From the NCBI GenBank assembly GCA_022592445.1, contig JABYQR010000721.1, positions 1-10,490 of the forward strand: a stretch of DNA of 10,490 bases, given 5' to 3'. Every line of letters starts with the position of its first letter. Positions within the stretch are counted from its first letter, which is position 1. Shown here in pieces: positions 1-7,372 of the stretch. The stretch comes from Cytidiella melzeri. Its lineage: Eukaryota; Basidiomycota; Agaricomycetes; Polyporales; Irpicaceae. The translations under genes were made by a program, and so were the position numbers. A model generated the notes under the pieces. That model worked only from the letters and a program-made list of their open reading frames with translations. It searched no databases and was not told where the DNA came from.

Positions 1-48
1 TAGTATTTATACACAGTGTGTTTGTACCTTGAGTAGCTCAGAATACGA

Positions 49-835
49 CCCCCCCCCCCCCGCGTTTTTCCCCCCACAAGTTTGCCTCTGCAAGCCTTGC
101 ATCTCGCGCCCCGAGCCTTCCTGCTACTTGCATCTCGTCTCGAGCCTTCTTGTGGTGTGTATATCTCATTTGCGTTGCGTTCTCGAGCCCTCTTGTGTTC
201 CTCACTGCGTTTATTTTACTGCATTATTTCACTGTGTTGCGTTCCTCTTTCACTGCGTCCTCCTTTTGAGCCATTGTTTACCTTCTCTTAGCCACTGCGT
301 TTATATTGCGTTTCTTTCACTGCCTTGCGTTTCAAAGCCACATTTCTCTTTCACTCGGCAACTGCAATTCAATGTGTTTTCTCCTTTCTTCTCATCCCTT
401 GCGACCTCTTCTCATTGCTTCACTCAACCTCCAAGCTTTTCCCACCATTACCCTCTTGGTTTCTTTACCTCACGCCTTGTATCACCGTTATTTCTCGCCC
501 TTCTCTACATACCCAATCCCCTCCTCTTGCCCCTCATTGTAGTGCTGCATCTACTTACCACTTGCACATTCACATCTCATTGCTTTGCGCTGCATATCGT
601 TGCATCTCATTGCTTCGAGCAACCTCTTGTTTCTTCGTGCTGCATCTTGTCGCGTCTTGTTGCCTCTTGCCACATTGTATCACCTCTTGTTTGTGTTCAG
701 GTGCAGCCTAGGACTCCTGGACCCACTCGCATCACATATTCACTCCACCCTTGTTCTACTCACACACGTGATCACCTCCCTCGAGGTCTGGTGTGTTTGT
801 GCCTGGTCCCTCCGTGTCCAGGGGGTGTGTTAGTG
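49..835. repeat. C/T-rich low-complexity region without a credible gene
   Basis: The plus strand is strongly pyrimidine-rich. It opens with a run of 13 C (49-61) and continues with degenerate, irregularly spaced words such as CACTGCGTTT, TGCGTTCCTC, TGCATCTCRTTGC and TCGAGCCYTCTTG up to about 700. A 309-codon frame is open through it, but it lacks an ATG at its start, encodes almost only C, F, H, L, S and P, and has no domain. I read it as an artefact of low stop-codon density in C/T-rich DNA. It lies immediately downstream of the minus-strand transposase pseudogene, so it may be the eroded 3' flank of that element or an unrelated simple-sequence tract. From about 700 to 835 the bias weakens and I see nothing specific. 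Confidence 0.55.
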
Positions 836-912
836 TCACAGCAGATGCTTGCCAATGTGCTCCATGTTGCTCGGAAGTCAAAAAATAAGCCTAAATTGTC
901 CGACTGTCATCC

Positions 913-965
913 CTATTACAAGTTGTCATACAGACTTGCGCAACATCATGAAAACTGATACTCAC
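913..965 (-). other. Intron 3 of the Plavaka pseudogene (53 nt)
   Basis: The donor is GTGAGTATCAG and the acceptor ends CTTGTAATAG, on the minus strand, with TGACAA upstream of the acceptor as a possible branch site. Splicing in phase 1 joins SHPLYG to MTVGQFRLIF, a plausible C-terminal strand of the family, but that exon meets a TGA after ten codons. Confidence is lower than for the other two introns because the C-terminal part is less conserved. Confidence 0.6.
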
Positions 966-1247
966 CGTACAGAGGGTGGCTAGATATTCTGTCTTCTCTC
1001 TCTGAGTCTTGGGTGCTGTCAACCACTCCCTCACGTGCAATAATGGTCGAAAATTGAGGTGGAGTCGCCAGTCGAAGACCTACCACGGACTTTGCAGGTA
1101 TTGCGCGAGTTGAGTCCAAGGCAAGTGTTTTTGACACCTGGCTCATACGTGGGAGCCGCTTTTTGAACTGTTTGTAGACTGAAAACGTGGTGTACATGTT
1201 GACCACACGGAGGAAGGAGTTCGCGTCCGAGGCAGCCTGTATTGGTA

Positions 1248-1266
1248 GGCTGGGCTGGGCTGGCTG
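1248..1266. repeat. GGCTG microsatellite at the frameshift point
   Basis: Three tandem GGCTG units plus a partial GCTG unit (CAGCC on the coding strand). The transposase frame upstream reads ...SSSASPAQP into this tract. The recognisable continuation (SLPIQAASDANSFLRVV, then MYTTFSVYKQFKKRLP) is one base further on. Loss of one 5-bp unit (or gain of two) would give exactly this change of frame, so replication slippage here is the simplest explanation. Confidence 0.6.
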
Positions 1267-2761
1267 ATGAGGACGCTACTGTCTTTGTGACAAACTCCTC
1301 CAAACAACAAATAAAGTCCGGGGCACTGAACTCTTCAGTGATTGTCTCCACTGACATGCTTGGGAATGCCGGACGTTTCGAGATGTTGTACTCCTCTGAG
1401 TCATTGTCTGCCTGCACGTGGCTCTCTGGTGCTGTCTCTTGCTCAACTTTCTCAACCTCCTCGCCATCCTTCTCTGCGTCCTCTGCCTCTTCAGTGTGGT
1501 TGTATCCCGAGCATGAAGGCAGCTGTGATTTGCAGCCAGCCTTGAGCCACTGAAGGTACTGGTCAAACCTTTGTACCGCATCCTGGTGCTCCATCCAGGT
1601 TGTCATCTGCTGAATGTACTGCTTGCAGTTGCTAGCGCAATACCCAAGCTTTGCGAAGTCAATGTGAAGCCACTCAGGTCCTTCCGTGTTATAGCCATCC
1701 ACCAATCCAAAAAGTCAGATTGAGTCAATGTAGTGGCTCATCGAATGAAGCTTCAGGATGTTGAAGTTGTCACAAACTCCCAGACGCACAAAAACGTGCT
1801 TATGCAAATGAAAGTGGATCCAAGCGTCCTGTAGGCATGAAAGTGAGTCCTCGGTGTGCGCCTCGTAATGAGCATAATAGACGAAGTCTAGAATGGCTTG
1901 CACTGCTTTCACGACATCTGGATCAGCAGCTCCCACAACAACACCGAGGAATACCTTTTCCATCGCCTTGTATTCATTGCCAGTCTACTGGGACACCAGC
2001 CAGATGCCATTCTTGAAGTGGCAAAGATCCGGATGCAATGGCATGGTACGGAACTGTCTGTCAACTTCATCCTCTTTGCTGTCCATGCATGCTGTCACCC
2101 ATCTCACGGTATGGTCTTTGAACACTCTCTTGTGCAATTGATGGAGCAAATCTGGTGTCAGGCAGGTGAAAATGTTGCAGTGAGGGAGGTTCGCCCAGAA
2201 TGGATGGATGGAACGCAAACCAGCCTCCGCAAATCCTGGTCCCTTGTTTCCCTCGAGCGCGTCGCATATCATTGCAAGCATCTTGTCAGGGTCTCGCATC
2301 ACCAGCAAGTTGACAGGCACACCCCATTTGTTGGGCTGCACAAGACATTCTGGGCAGTGATTCTCCTGGCAGCAGGCCACGAGACATTGTTCCAGATGGT
2401 CAGCCACGTACGCGGCCACAATAGGGTGGGCTCTGCGGACATACCCATCAGCACATACAACCTCAACTCCTTTCCTTCCCGCCTCGACAAGTGGCTCCAG
2501 GAGCAAGTGCATGCAATCGTGGAAGAGCTGATAGGCCAGTACAGCGCGCTTGGCCTTCGGGACGGACTCCAGTTTTGCCACAGGTAGGTACCCAAGTAGA
2601 ACTGTTGCATGGGATGATGGGGACTGGCATGAATTCTTCGAGATGTTACCTATGGTGAGATAAACAGGCCACGCTGACTTATCACCGCTGAAGTTTGACA
2701 GCTGTGTCTTATCAGACGCAAGTATTACAGGAACAAGTGTAGCTCCTTTTGGGAGCAGTTT

Positions 2762-2813
2762 CTGCGCAGGTGATTTCCAGTTTGATTTCCCGTGTCTCCA
2801 CTCATTTACTCAC
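2762..2813 (-). other. Intron 2 of the Plavaka pseudogene (52 nt)
   Basis: The donor is GTGAGTAAATG and the acceptor ends CCTGCGCAG, on the minus strand. Phase-0 splicing joins ...SWERVL to KLLPKGATLVPVILASDKT, placing the WW/E block directly ahead of the catalytic Asp block as in intact family members. Reading through instead gives a TGA four codons past the donor. Confidence 0.8.
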
Positions 2814-3128
2814 CAGTACTCTCTCCCACGACACACCACTCCACATCTGGCCAAGAACAGGTCTCTCTCCGCTATTGTCCTTGTATCGCTGTTCTGGTGT
2901 GTAGCATAGGTCGTCTTTGAATGTTGGATTTGAAAGGAGCTCACGGATACACTCTACAAAATTTTGCTTCCAAAGTTCAAACACCTCAACACCGCTCTCT
3001 CCTTCGCTTCTCTCCTCACACTGCAGCTCAAGAAGCTTGCACTGCCATCTGGGCCCATGAGGAAGACTGTCAATCTTTTGTGATAATGCCCGCTTATCTT
3101 TGAACAACAGCGGCGAGCGGCTTTGAAT

Positions 3129-3178
3129 CTGTGAAGGCCGGTAAGAGCAAACACATTCTAACAAACGCTCTTACTTAC
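3129..3178 (-). other. Intron 1 of the Plavaka pseudogene (50 nt)
   Basis: The donor is GTAAGTAAG and the acceptor ends CTTCACAG, both on the minus strand. Removing it joins two phase-0 codons: the LKLDI end of exon 1 to IQSRSPLLFKDKRAL of exon 2. This restores the order expected for the family, where the IDxxLKL motif is followed by a short loop and then the xxIDxLP motif. Without splicing, exon 1 stops six codons later. Confidence 0.8.
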
Positions 3179-3742
3179 AATGTCAAGTTTCAAATACCTG
3201 TCAATTTTGGATTGAATCAGTCCGCTATGCATCATCCATTTGGCCAAGCCCCACTCCCCCTCACTGGCAAAGGGAACCCGTGGTGTGTCCGCTTCAACCC
3301 CTTCTTGTACTCTCTCCTTGTGCATCACTTCAAACAGAGTTTGTCCTTGACCCGTCGCAACTCCTGCCTGACCAGACGTATACCAGTGGTCATCGAGAAA
3401 TGGAATTTTTGGCATGCCGCCTGCCTTGTGTCCTTTGCTAGCATCCGGTGTAGCCTCAACTCGTGTTTGCTTGGATGGCGGCAAGTCCAAGGGTGGCAAT
3501 GGCAGTGTATGCGCCTCATGACCATCAGGTGCATTGTCTGAGTTGTGTATGGTGATATTCTGGGCAGCGGCTGATGGCAACTCGGAGCTTGCTCCGTTCA
3601 ACAATGCTTGCACAGATGTTGTACCAATTCTTGCAGCCGAGTCCCGAGATCTCCGACAGGCATTATTCAGCTGTATATACACTTTGGGTCCCTGTGCAGT
3701 AGGCTTTGTGGCACTACAATGAAAACACCAATGAGGAGGCAT

Positions 3743-3959
3743 GGTAAGAGTGACACAGACAAGACAAAGCAGGCGGTGAGCGTATCAAATTTTTTTTCCT
3801 TGAACTCCGACGTGTAGTGAGTGTGTTCAAATTATGGGGCAGCAATTTGTTGCTTATTCTCCGATTTTGTGTGCTTGTCGGCTCCTTTTCTCTCCGACAC
3901 ACTCCTCTCTGCCACGTCTACTTTTCCTTGTCCACAACTTGACTGCCTTCAGGACTCTC
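3743..3959. promoter_or_regulatory. Divergent intergenic region
   Basis: A gap of 217 bp separates the minus-strand transposase start (ATG at 3742) and the plus-strand ATG at 3960. It must hold the promoters of both genes if both were expressed. It contains a run of nine T (near 3790-3798), a CT-rich stretch ahead of the plus-strand ATG (about 3880-3955), and TGTAGTG at 3813-3819, the complement of CACTACA and reminiscent of a CACTA-type terminus. No convincing TATA box is visible, and no partner terminus was found at the other end of the transposase. Confidence 0.35.
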
Positions 3960-4733
3960 ATGCCTAGAGCCAAGAAGAAAGCTCAAGAGACGCAGGTTTC
4001 AGAGGATGACATATCCAATGATGACAGCGCTCAAACGCTGCCTGCAAAGAGTACAACAAGCAGCAAGAAGCCCCGCACCACCGCTCCTTCAAATACAGTG
4101 ACACAACAAGAACGGAAGAAGTCTTCCAAACAAGAGAAGTTAGGTGAGATCCTAACAAGTCTGGTGTCCTTATTTTTACCAATTTTAGCAGAATTCGAAG
4201 CCCTTCAGAAATTGCCTGCAAAGCTCAAGCCAGCAAACAAAGCCTTGAAGCGGTCTCAAGCTCAAAGTCTGTAACACTTTGCCTGTGATCCAGAAGCTGA
4301 CAATATACATAGACAGTGGTAAGCAAGCAACTGTGCGGATCTGCACACCTCCAGCAGCCTCGCAGCTTGTCAACAACAATGACCTTGACACGGGAGACGC
4401 CAACGTTGAAAACAATGACGGCAATTTCTCACCTGAGGAAGAAGACACTGGCTTTGACACATTCCAGTCTCCGGTATGTTACACAGTCACAGCAAGCTGT
4501 TTGTGCTCACCCTCTCTTAGTTTCAGTCGCAAGGAACAATTCAAGTGACTCAGCCACCTCTCAAGAGGCTGACATGTTGTGTCAACGACCCACAGACACC
4601 GGTGATTGCTACCAACACAAGGCAGGAGCGTTCTTCCACACCAGCTGCACTTCCTGCCCAAGATGAGTTTTATGCACGTTTGTCATCACCGCCCCAGCCC
4701 TGGAACTACTGGCACAGTTGTCATTCATCACAA
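3960..4733 (+). pseudogene. Unrecognised K/S-rich protein gene, 3' end lost at LTR A
   Basis: The ATG at 3960 opens MPRAKKKAQETQVSEDDISND, a hydrophilic, probably disordered and basic N-terminus rich in K, S, T and Q that resembles a nuclear protein. After TLPAKSTTSSKKPR and KKSSKQEKL there is an intron-like segment from 4144 (GTGAG, T-rich, TTTTAG) that is also open in frame. The first frame ends at 4274. A second frame (+1) carries IQKLTIYIDSGKQATVRI, an acidic stretch (NNNDLDTGDANVENNDGNFS, PEEEDTGFD), a clear intron 4474-4526, and then SQGTIQVTQPPLKRL. The join between the two frames is unresolved: it could be an intron ending at 4267 or 4316, or a frameshift. Coding-like sequence continues to about 4733, where the putative LTR begins, and the next in-frame stop (TAG 4753) lies inside the LTR. 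No known domain is recognised. It could be a host gene or part of another element. Confidence 0.5.
4474..4526 (+). other. Intron (53 nt) in the unrecognised gene
   Basis: The donor is GTATGT, there is a pyrimidine-rich stretch with CTCAC, and the acceptor is TTAGTTTCAG. Phase-0 splicing joins FDTFQSP to SQGTIQVTQPPLKRL and keeps the frame open for a further 75 or so codons, whereas unspliced reading stops at the TGA at 4546-4548. Its size matches the introns of the neighbouring transposase. Confidence 0.65.
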
Positions 4734-5241
4734 TGTTGTGGATGGCCCGACTAGCCCTTATTTTTTGCAATTTACCTCTTGTTTTTATCATTAAAACTCC
4801 GGGCTGCAACCCAGTTGCAACCCTCTCTGCACAAACCCTTTGCACATCTATTAAGCGCCCGTATCACGTGGCTTAGATGCTCTACATGGTCACGTTACTT
4901 GCTACTACGTCACACTGGCATGTGACTCAGCTTATGTAAGACCACATGGCTACAACCACATGGCTCAGCCCCTAGCTAGGGTTTGACATCATAGATACCG
5001 TTCACATGGGCTCCTTATTGTTCTTTCCCTATTGTTCTCTTTATGGAAGGATGTTCTCACAGGTGTGGGAATGGAATACAATAGTTGGTCTCCTTTTAGA
5101 TAGATTCTCTCACGAGTAGAGTTCTTGGCAAGGTCTAGACAATAGCTATTGTTCTCCTTTAGGTAGTCCTTTTGTTCTTCGTTCACACGGCTTCTTGCAA
5201 AGCCTGCCCTCAACATGGTCTGTGCGCAGGTCCCTGAAGTC

Positions 5242-5249
5242 TATATATA
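5242..5249 (+). promoter_or_regulatory. TATA box of LTR A
   Basis: TATATATA lies 247 bp upstream of the inferred LTR end and is followed by CACTCCT, as is the TATA box of LTR B (CACTCCTGAG). Position and context fit the pol II promoter of an LTR that drives the genomic RNA. Confidence 0.6.
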
Positions 5250-5286
5250 CTGCTGCATGTACACTCCTAGCCCCCCATCTTGACCT

Positions 5287-5373
5287 CTTGGTCTTTACTG
5301 GGCTAGGTAAGCAAACCCCCTCTGTACTACATAGCTGGTAGACAGAATACTAACTTGGTCTTTACTGGGCTAG
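5287..5373 (+). repeat. 20-bp direct repeat, 67-bp period
   Basis: The sequence CTTGGTCTTTACTGGGCTAG occurs exactly at 5287-5306 and 5354-5373. The DNA after each copy is only weakly similar (ATAGCTGGTAG against ATAGTTGGTGAG), which suggests an old local duplication in the R/U5 part of LTR A. It lies downstream of the TATA box and would therefore be transcribed. Confidence 0.7.
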
Positions 5374-5489
5374 CTACCTGAACAAGGTTTATAGTTGGTG
5401 AGAGCCTTGTGCTACATGCCCGCCACCACCTTGTCGTTGTCTTCCACATTGTGTTCCTAGTTGCTGCGTTGAGCTCTGTCTCTGTGACA

Positions 5490-5640
5490 TTGGGTCGAGA
5501 TTGTTGTGTAACCCCTGGGTTTTATCTCCTCCCCCCCACCATTTACAAAAGTTTATTCCTGTTTGACGAGTACGTCTCCAATCTCTCCATACCGTTGAAC
5601 TACTACTTACGTTGTCCATTTCTACCCGCTGCATTGTTCA
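5490..5640 (+). other. Leader of element A with possible primer-binding site
   Basis: This is the stretch between the inferred LTR end and the extra ORF. TTGGGTCGAGATTG follows the LTR directly and is where a tRNA primer would pair, but I cannot name the tRNA. The rest is pyrimidine-rich (TTTATCTCCTCCCCCCCACC) and ends GCATTGTTCA, resembling GCATTGTCACACAG just ahead of the B copy of the ORF. Confidence 0.4.
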
Positions 5641-6520
5641 GTGCCTAAGGACACACGCACCCGTTTGTCTAAGGATCTCACTAACAACAAGCCTCAGCTC
5701 AAGAGGTGCCTCCCGCCTTCATTCTTTGACGCTCTCGCTGCCAAGCAAAAAAGCGGTCACCCTCATCGCTGGTCTGACAAAGACCTGGTTGCCGTTGCCG
5801 ACTACATCGTCAAGAAACTGCCAGTGAAAGGCATCACTCTCACCATCCCCTCGTACAAGGAAAATTGACAACTTTGTGCTTCTGCCAGAGAATACGGAGA
5901 ACGCGTCGCCGAAGAATGTGCTTGCACTTTAGCAGAGCAATGTGTTCACAAGCCCACACTTACTGAGCGGCTTTCCAAGCTCCCTGCACCCACTCCCGCT
6001 CCTGCTGCACCAAAACCGGTGCTCCTTGACTTTAAAAAGTTGTCACCGGTTCACCTCGTGGGCATCTTCAAGCCTAAGCTCACCGCTGTCCACACCCAAC
6101 TACAAGCTCTTACAGAGCTTCAAGAACTTCTCCATTGCGCAGATCCCAACCACCATCGTGCTTTGCTTCACCTTGTCAATAAAGTCAACCGCTTCCTTAA
6201 TCAACTTGACAAAATTGCACCAGTCACAGCAGACCGCGAGTGGCAACTCTTAGACTGGGGTTGCAAAGCAATTGGGAAGATCTTGTTTAAGCAGCTTTGC
6301 AAGAACTATAGCAAAGTTCTTGCACATCTCAACGTAGTTAACAGAGATAGCTACTTTGACTGGATTAGATAGTGCAGAAGTCTTGCCTGCCACGTCTTCA
6401 GAATGCTTGATTTGCAATCATTGTATCCAATTCTTCAATCCTATCTTGGTCACAGACGATCACTTTCGAGCCAACGAAGGATCATTCTACGAGTGTGAAA
6501 ACCAACCGTGCCCTAATTGA
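5641..6520 (+). pseudogene. Extra ORF ('ORF0') of element A, broken
   Basis: A protein-coding frame runs from 5641 to 6372 (about 244 codons) with one internal TGA at 5866-5868. It begins GTGCCTAAG where the B copy has ATGCCG, so the start codon appears lost. The N-terminal half is basic and helical (LKRCLPPSFFDALAAKQ, HRWSDKDLVAVADYIVKKL). A proline-rich hinge (PAPTPAPAAPKP) follows, and then a helical C-terminal half with REWQLLDWGCKAIGKI at about 6235. That last segment matches REWRMLKKDLKSLGRI in element B. In the +1 frame from 6371 to 6520 a Cys-rich segment follows (SECLICNHC...YECENQPC, spacing C-x2-C-x26-C-x4-C), which looks like a zinc ribbon and probably belonged to the same protein. 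I do not recognise the family. Its place between LTR and gag suggests an accessory retroelement protein; function unknown. Confidence 0.6.
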
Positions 6521-6622
6521 TTAAATCAGTTAAACCCAACTGAAGCTATCAAACACAAATATCACACAGAAACCTACCAACCGCCCTCCGTAGAAAATTG
6601 TCGACTCATCACACAAGAAGAC
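6521..6622 (+). other. Spacer between ORF0 and gag in element A
   Basis: A purine- and A-rich 102-bp spacer with no ORF. It contains a short AATTGATTAAATCAGTT inverted-repeat-like stretch near 6515-6531 and leads to ACAAGAAGACATGG, a reasonable context for the gag ATG at 6623. Confidence 0.35.
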
Positions 6623-6878
6623 ATGGACCCTGCCCAGCAGAATGCTGCTCCAGCGGCCGCTCCCAACTTGAGTGCCCAGGACATTCTCAACATGTTCGGG
6701 ATTCTGACACAGAGAATGGTGGACCTTACCAATCAAGTGGCTGCACTGACAGCGGCACAGATGCTACCAATCACCGCTGCTACTCATGGCTCCAGGGAAC
6801 AGAGCATTGTGGAGAAGCTGGTTTTGTTCTGTCACAGATTTTCAATGTTTCTACAAGACTTGCCTTACCAGGCAACGG
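6623..6878 (+). pseudogene. Gag N-terminus of element A, truncated
   Basis: The ATG at 6623 opens MDPAQQNAAPAAAPNLSAQD, followed by a predicted helical segment ILNMFGILTQRMVDLTNQVAALTAAQM and then SREQSIVEK. An Ala/Pro/Gln-rich start, a short coiled-coil-like helix and an IVEKP-like entry to the capsid domain is a layout common in basidiomycete gypsy Gag proteins. Here the Pro is Leu, and after VEKL the reading (VLFCHRFSMF...) no longer looks like Gag. The frame stays open to 7108 only because it runs through the repeat DNA beyond. About 70 residues are credible, against 438 in element B. I infer that the rest was displaced by the insertion of element B. Confidence 0.5.
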
Positions 6879-6910
6879 TATTATTGGGAATATTTAAGCG
6901 CTTGTCAGGT

Positions 6911-6980
6911 GCTTATCCAGCGCTTATCCAGCGCTTATCAGGCACCTATTCCGGCACTTATTCTCAGTGCTTATCAATTG
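6911..6980 (+). repeat. Degenerate GYGCTTATCCA minisatellite
   Basis: About six consecutive 11-13 bp units vary on GCGCTTATCCA (GTGCTTATCCA, GCGCTTATCCA, GCGCTTATCAG, GCACCTATTCCG, GCACTTATTCTCA, GTGCTTATCAA). They lie in the upstream part of LTR B, where enhancer-like repeats are common. Confidence 0.65.
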
Positions 6981-6986
6981 ATGCGC

Positions 6987-7030
6987 TGATGTGCCTCCTG
7001 TCTCTGATGCGCCTCCTGTCTCTGATGCGC
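6987..7030 (+). repeat. 18-bp tandem repeat, 2.4 copies
   Basis: The units 6987-7004 and 7005-7022 are TGATGYGCCTCCTGTCTC with a single difference. A partial third copy (TGATGCGC) runs to 7030. The array sits in the U3-like part of LTR B. Confidence 0.8.
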
Positions 7031-7059
7031 TCTCCTTTCCTTATCTGTGTATCACATGA

Positions 7060-7095
7060 TGGAACTCTCTGGAACCTTGTGGAACATGCTGGAAC
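7060..7095 (+). promoter_or_regulatory. Four TGGAAC motifs at exact 10-bp spacing
   Basis: TGGAAC begins at 7060, 7070, 7080 and 7090, with different four-base spacers. All copies face the same side of the helix, as in an array of protein-binding sites. The GAAC core recurs as TAGAAC at 7143, 7174, 7184 and 7201, and GAACCTTC (7145-7152) is like the GAAnnTTC unit of a heat-shock element. Function is inferred from spacing only. Confidence 0.5.
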
Positions 7096-7096
7096 T

Positions 7097-7139
7097 ATGA
7101 TGTCATAGTATAAAACATTCCATTAGATGATGTCATAGT
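7097..7139 (+). repeat. Paired ATGATGTCATAGT sites, 30 bp apart
   Basis: The 13-base sequence ATGATGTCATAGT occurs at 7097-7109 and 7127-7139. Its centre TGATGTCA is one base from the bZIP/CRE site TGACGTCA and could be a deaminated version. TATAAAA (7109-7115) lies between the copies. Confidence 0.6.
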
Positions 7140-7157
7140 TGTTAGAACCTTCTGAAA

Positions 7158-7234
7158 AAGTCTAGCCTTGTCTTAGAACAAGCTAGAACAAGTCTAGCCT
7201 TAGAACTGGGTCATGGGGTCAGGTCATGGGGACA
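7158..7234 (+). repeat. Further short direct repeats of the LTR B U3
   Basis: AAGTCTAGCCTT occurs at 7158-7169 and 7190-7201. GGTCATGGGGTCA (7209-7221) is followed directly by GGTCATGGGGACA (7222-7234), a 13-bp tandem pair. With the preceding arrays, almost the whole stretch 6911-7234 consists of short repeats. Confidence 0.7.
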
Positions 7235-7279
7235 ATTGCTATTGGTTGATTATTGAAGTGGCACCACTAGGGCATAGGG

Positions 7280-7372
7280 TGTCATGGATGGCCTGACTAG
7301 CCCTTAATTTTCGACAATACTCCGTTCTCGGGGTGGCTGCAACTAAAAGGGCTAGTCAGGCCATCCATGACA
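7280..7372. mobile_element. 93-bp palindromic element nested in LTR B
   Basis: Perfect 26-bp inverted repeats occupy 7280-7305 (starting TGTCATGGATGG) and 7347-7372 (ending CCATCCATGACA), with a 41-bp middle. The element is flanked by TAGGG on both sides (7275-7279 and 7373-7377), a likely 5-bp target-site duplication. The ends are TG..CA. The left 64 bp resemble the start of LTR A (4734-4812), sharing GGATGGCCYGACTAGCCCTT and ACTCCG...GGCTGCAAC. It may be a miniature LTR-end derivative or a MITE with LTR-like ends; it encodes nothing. Confidence 0.7.

Larger units (their letters stand above)
836..3742 (-). pseudogene. Plavaka-family DNA transposase, degraded (four exons)
   Basis: The sequence resembles Plavaka transposases, the DDE-type cut-and-paste enzymes that are abundant in Agaricomycete genomes. 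In coding order the exons are 3742-3179, 3128-2814, 2761-966 and 912-836. Exon 1 starts with a true ATG and an N-terminal CFHC...NACRR segment that looks like a worn C2HC zinc finger, with Tyr where His is expected. It then has the FASEGEWGLAKWMM..IDRYLKL signature. Exon 2 carries KIDSLPHGPRW and an ELWKQNFVECIRELLSNPTF block. Exon 3 carries the catalytic-type segment ILASDKTQLSNFSGDKSAWP (Asp codon 2711-2713), CADGYVRRAHPI (Asp codon 2447-2449), a CC-x4-CPEC cluster, TPDLLHQLH, and YNTE..LHIDFAK. It is broken by stops at 1985-1987 (TAG), 1715-1717 (TGA) and 878-880 (TGA), and by a frameshift near 1248-1266. The frame stays in register across the stops, so decay is recent enough to read. Exon 4 (MTVGQFRLIF, then a stop) is the least certain and the true C-terminus is not resolved. 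Confidence 0.88.
4734..5489 (+). repeat. Putative 5' LTR of element A
   Basis: It starts TGTTGTGGATGG and ends CTCTGTGACA, so it has TG..CA termini and a length of about 756 bp. Coding sequence of the upstream gene runs to its start. It holds a TATA box at 5242-5249, repeated CACATGG and ATTGTTCT words in the upstream part, and a 20-bp direct repeat downstream of the TATA box. The end CTGTGACATTGGG parallels CTGTTACATTTGG at the end of LTR B, with a TGG (primer-binding-site start) one or two bases after each LTR. The second LTR of A is not in the window, so the limits rest on motif logic only. Confidence 0.5.
4734..6878 (+). mobile_element. Retroelement A (Ty3/gypsy-like), 5' part only
   Basis: In order it has a 5' LTR with a TATA box, a short leader, an extra ORF with a related copy in element B, and the N-terminus of a Gag-like protein. 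The Gag reading becomes unrecognisable near 6825-6878, just before a dense repeat region taken as the LTR of element B. Assignment to Ty3/gypsy is inferred from the shared architecture with B; no pol domain of A is in the window. The preceding five bases CACAA (4729-4733) would be its target duplication if the boundary is right, but the other end is not visible. Confidence 0.55.

Noticed and set aside
29..958. 309-codon plus-strand open frame
   Set aside because: It starts with TTG, its composition is dominated by L, S, F, C, H and P from C/T-rich DNA, and it has no domain; its end overlaps the minus-strand transposase.
1898..2587. 229-codon plus-strand frame
   Set aside because: It is the antisense shadow of the conserved transposase exon 3, which has clear family motifs on the minus strand.
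3813..3819. TGTAGTG as the right terminus of a CACTA-type element carrying the transposase
   Set aside because: No CACTACA partner in inverted orientation was found beyond the other end of the transposase; the only similar word (539-545) is in the same orientation, and seven bases can occur by chance.
6838..7108. Continuation of Gag A through the open frame to 7108
   Set aside because: Beyond about 6830 the translation loses Gag character and then runs through tandem-repeat DNA (LSGAYPALIQRLSGTYSGTY).
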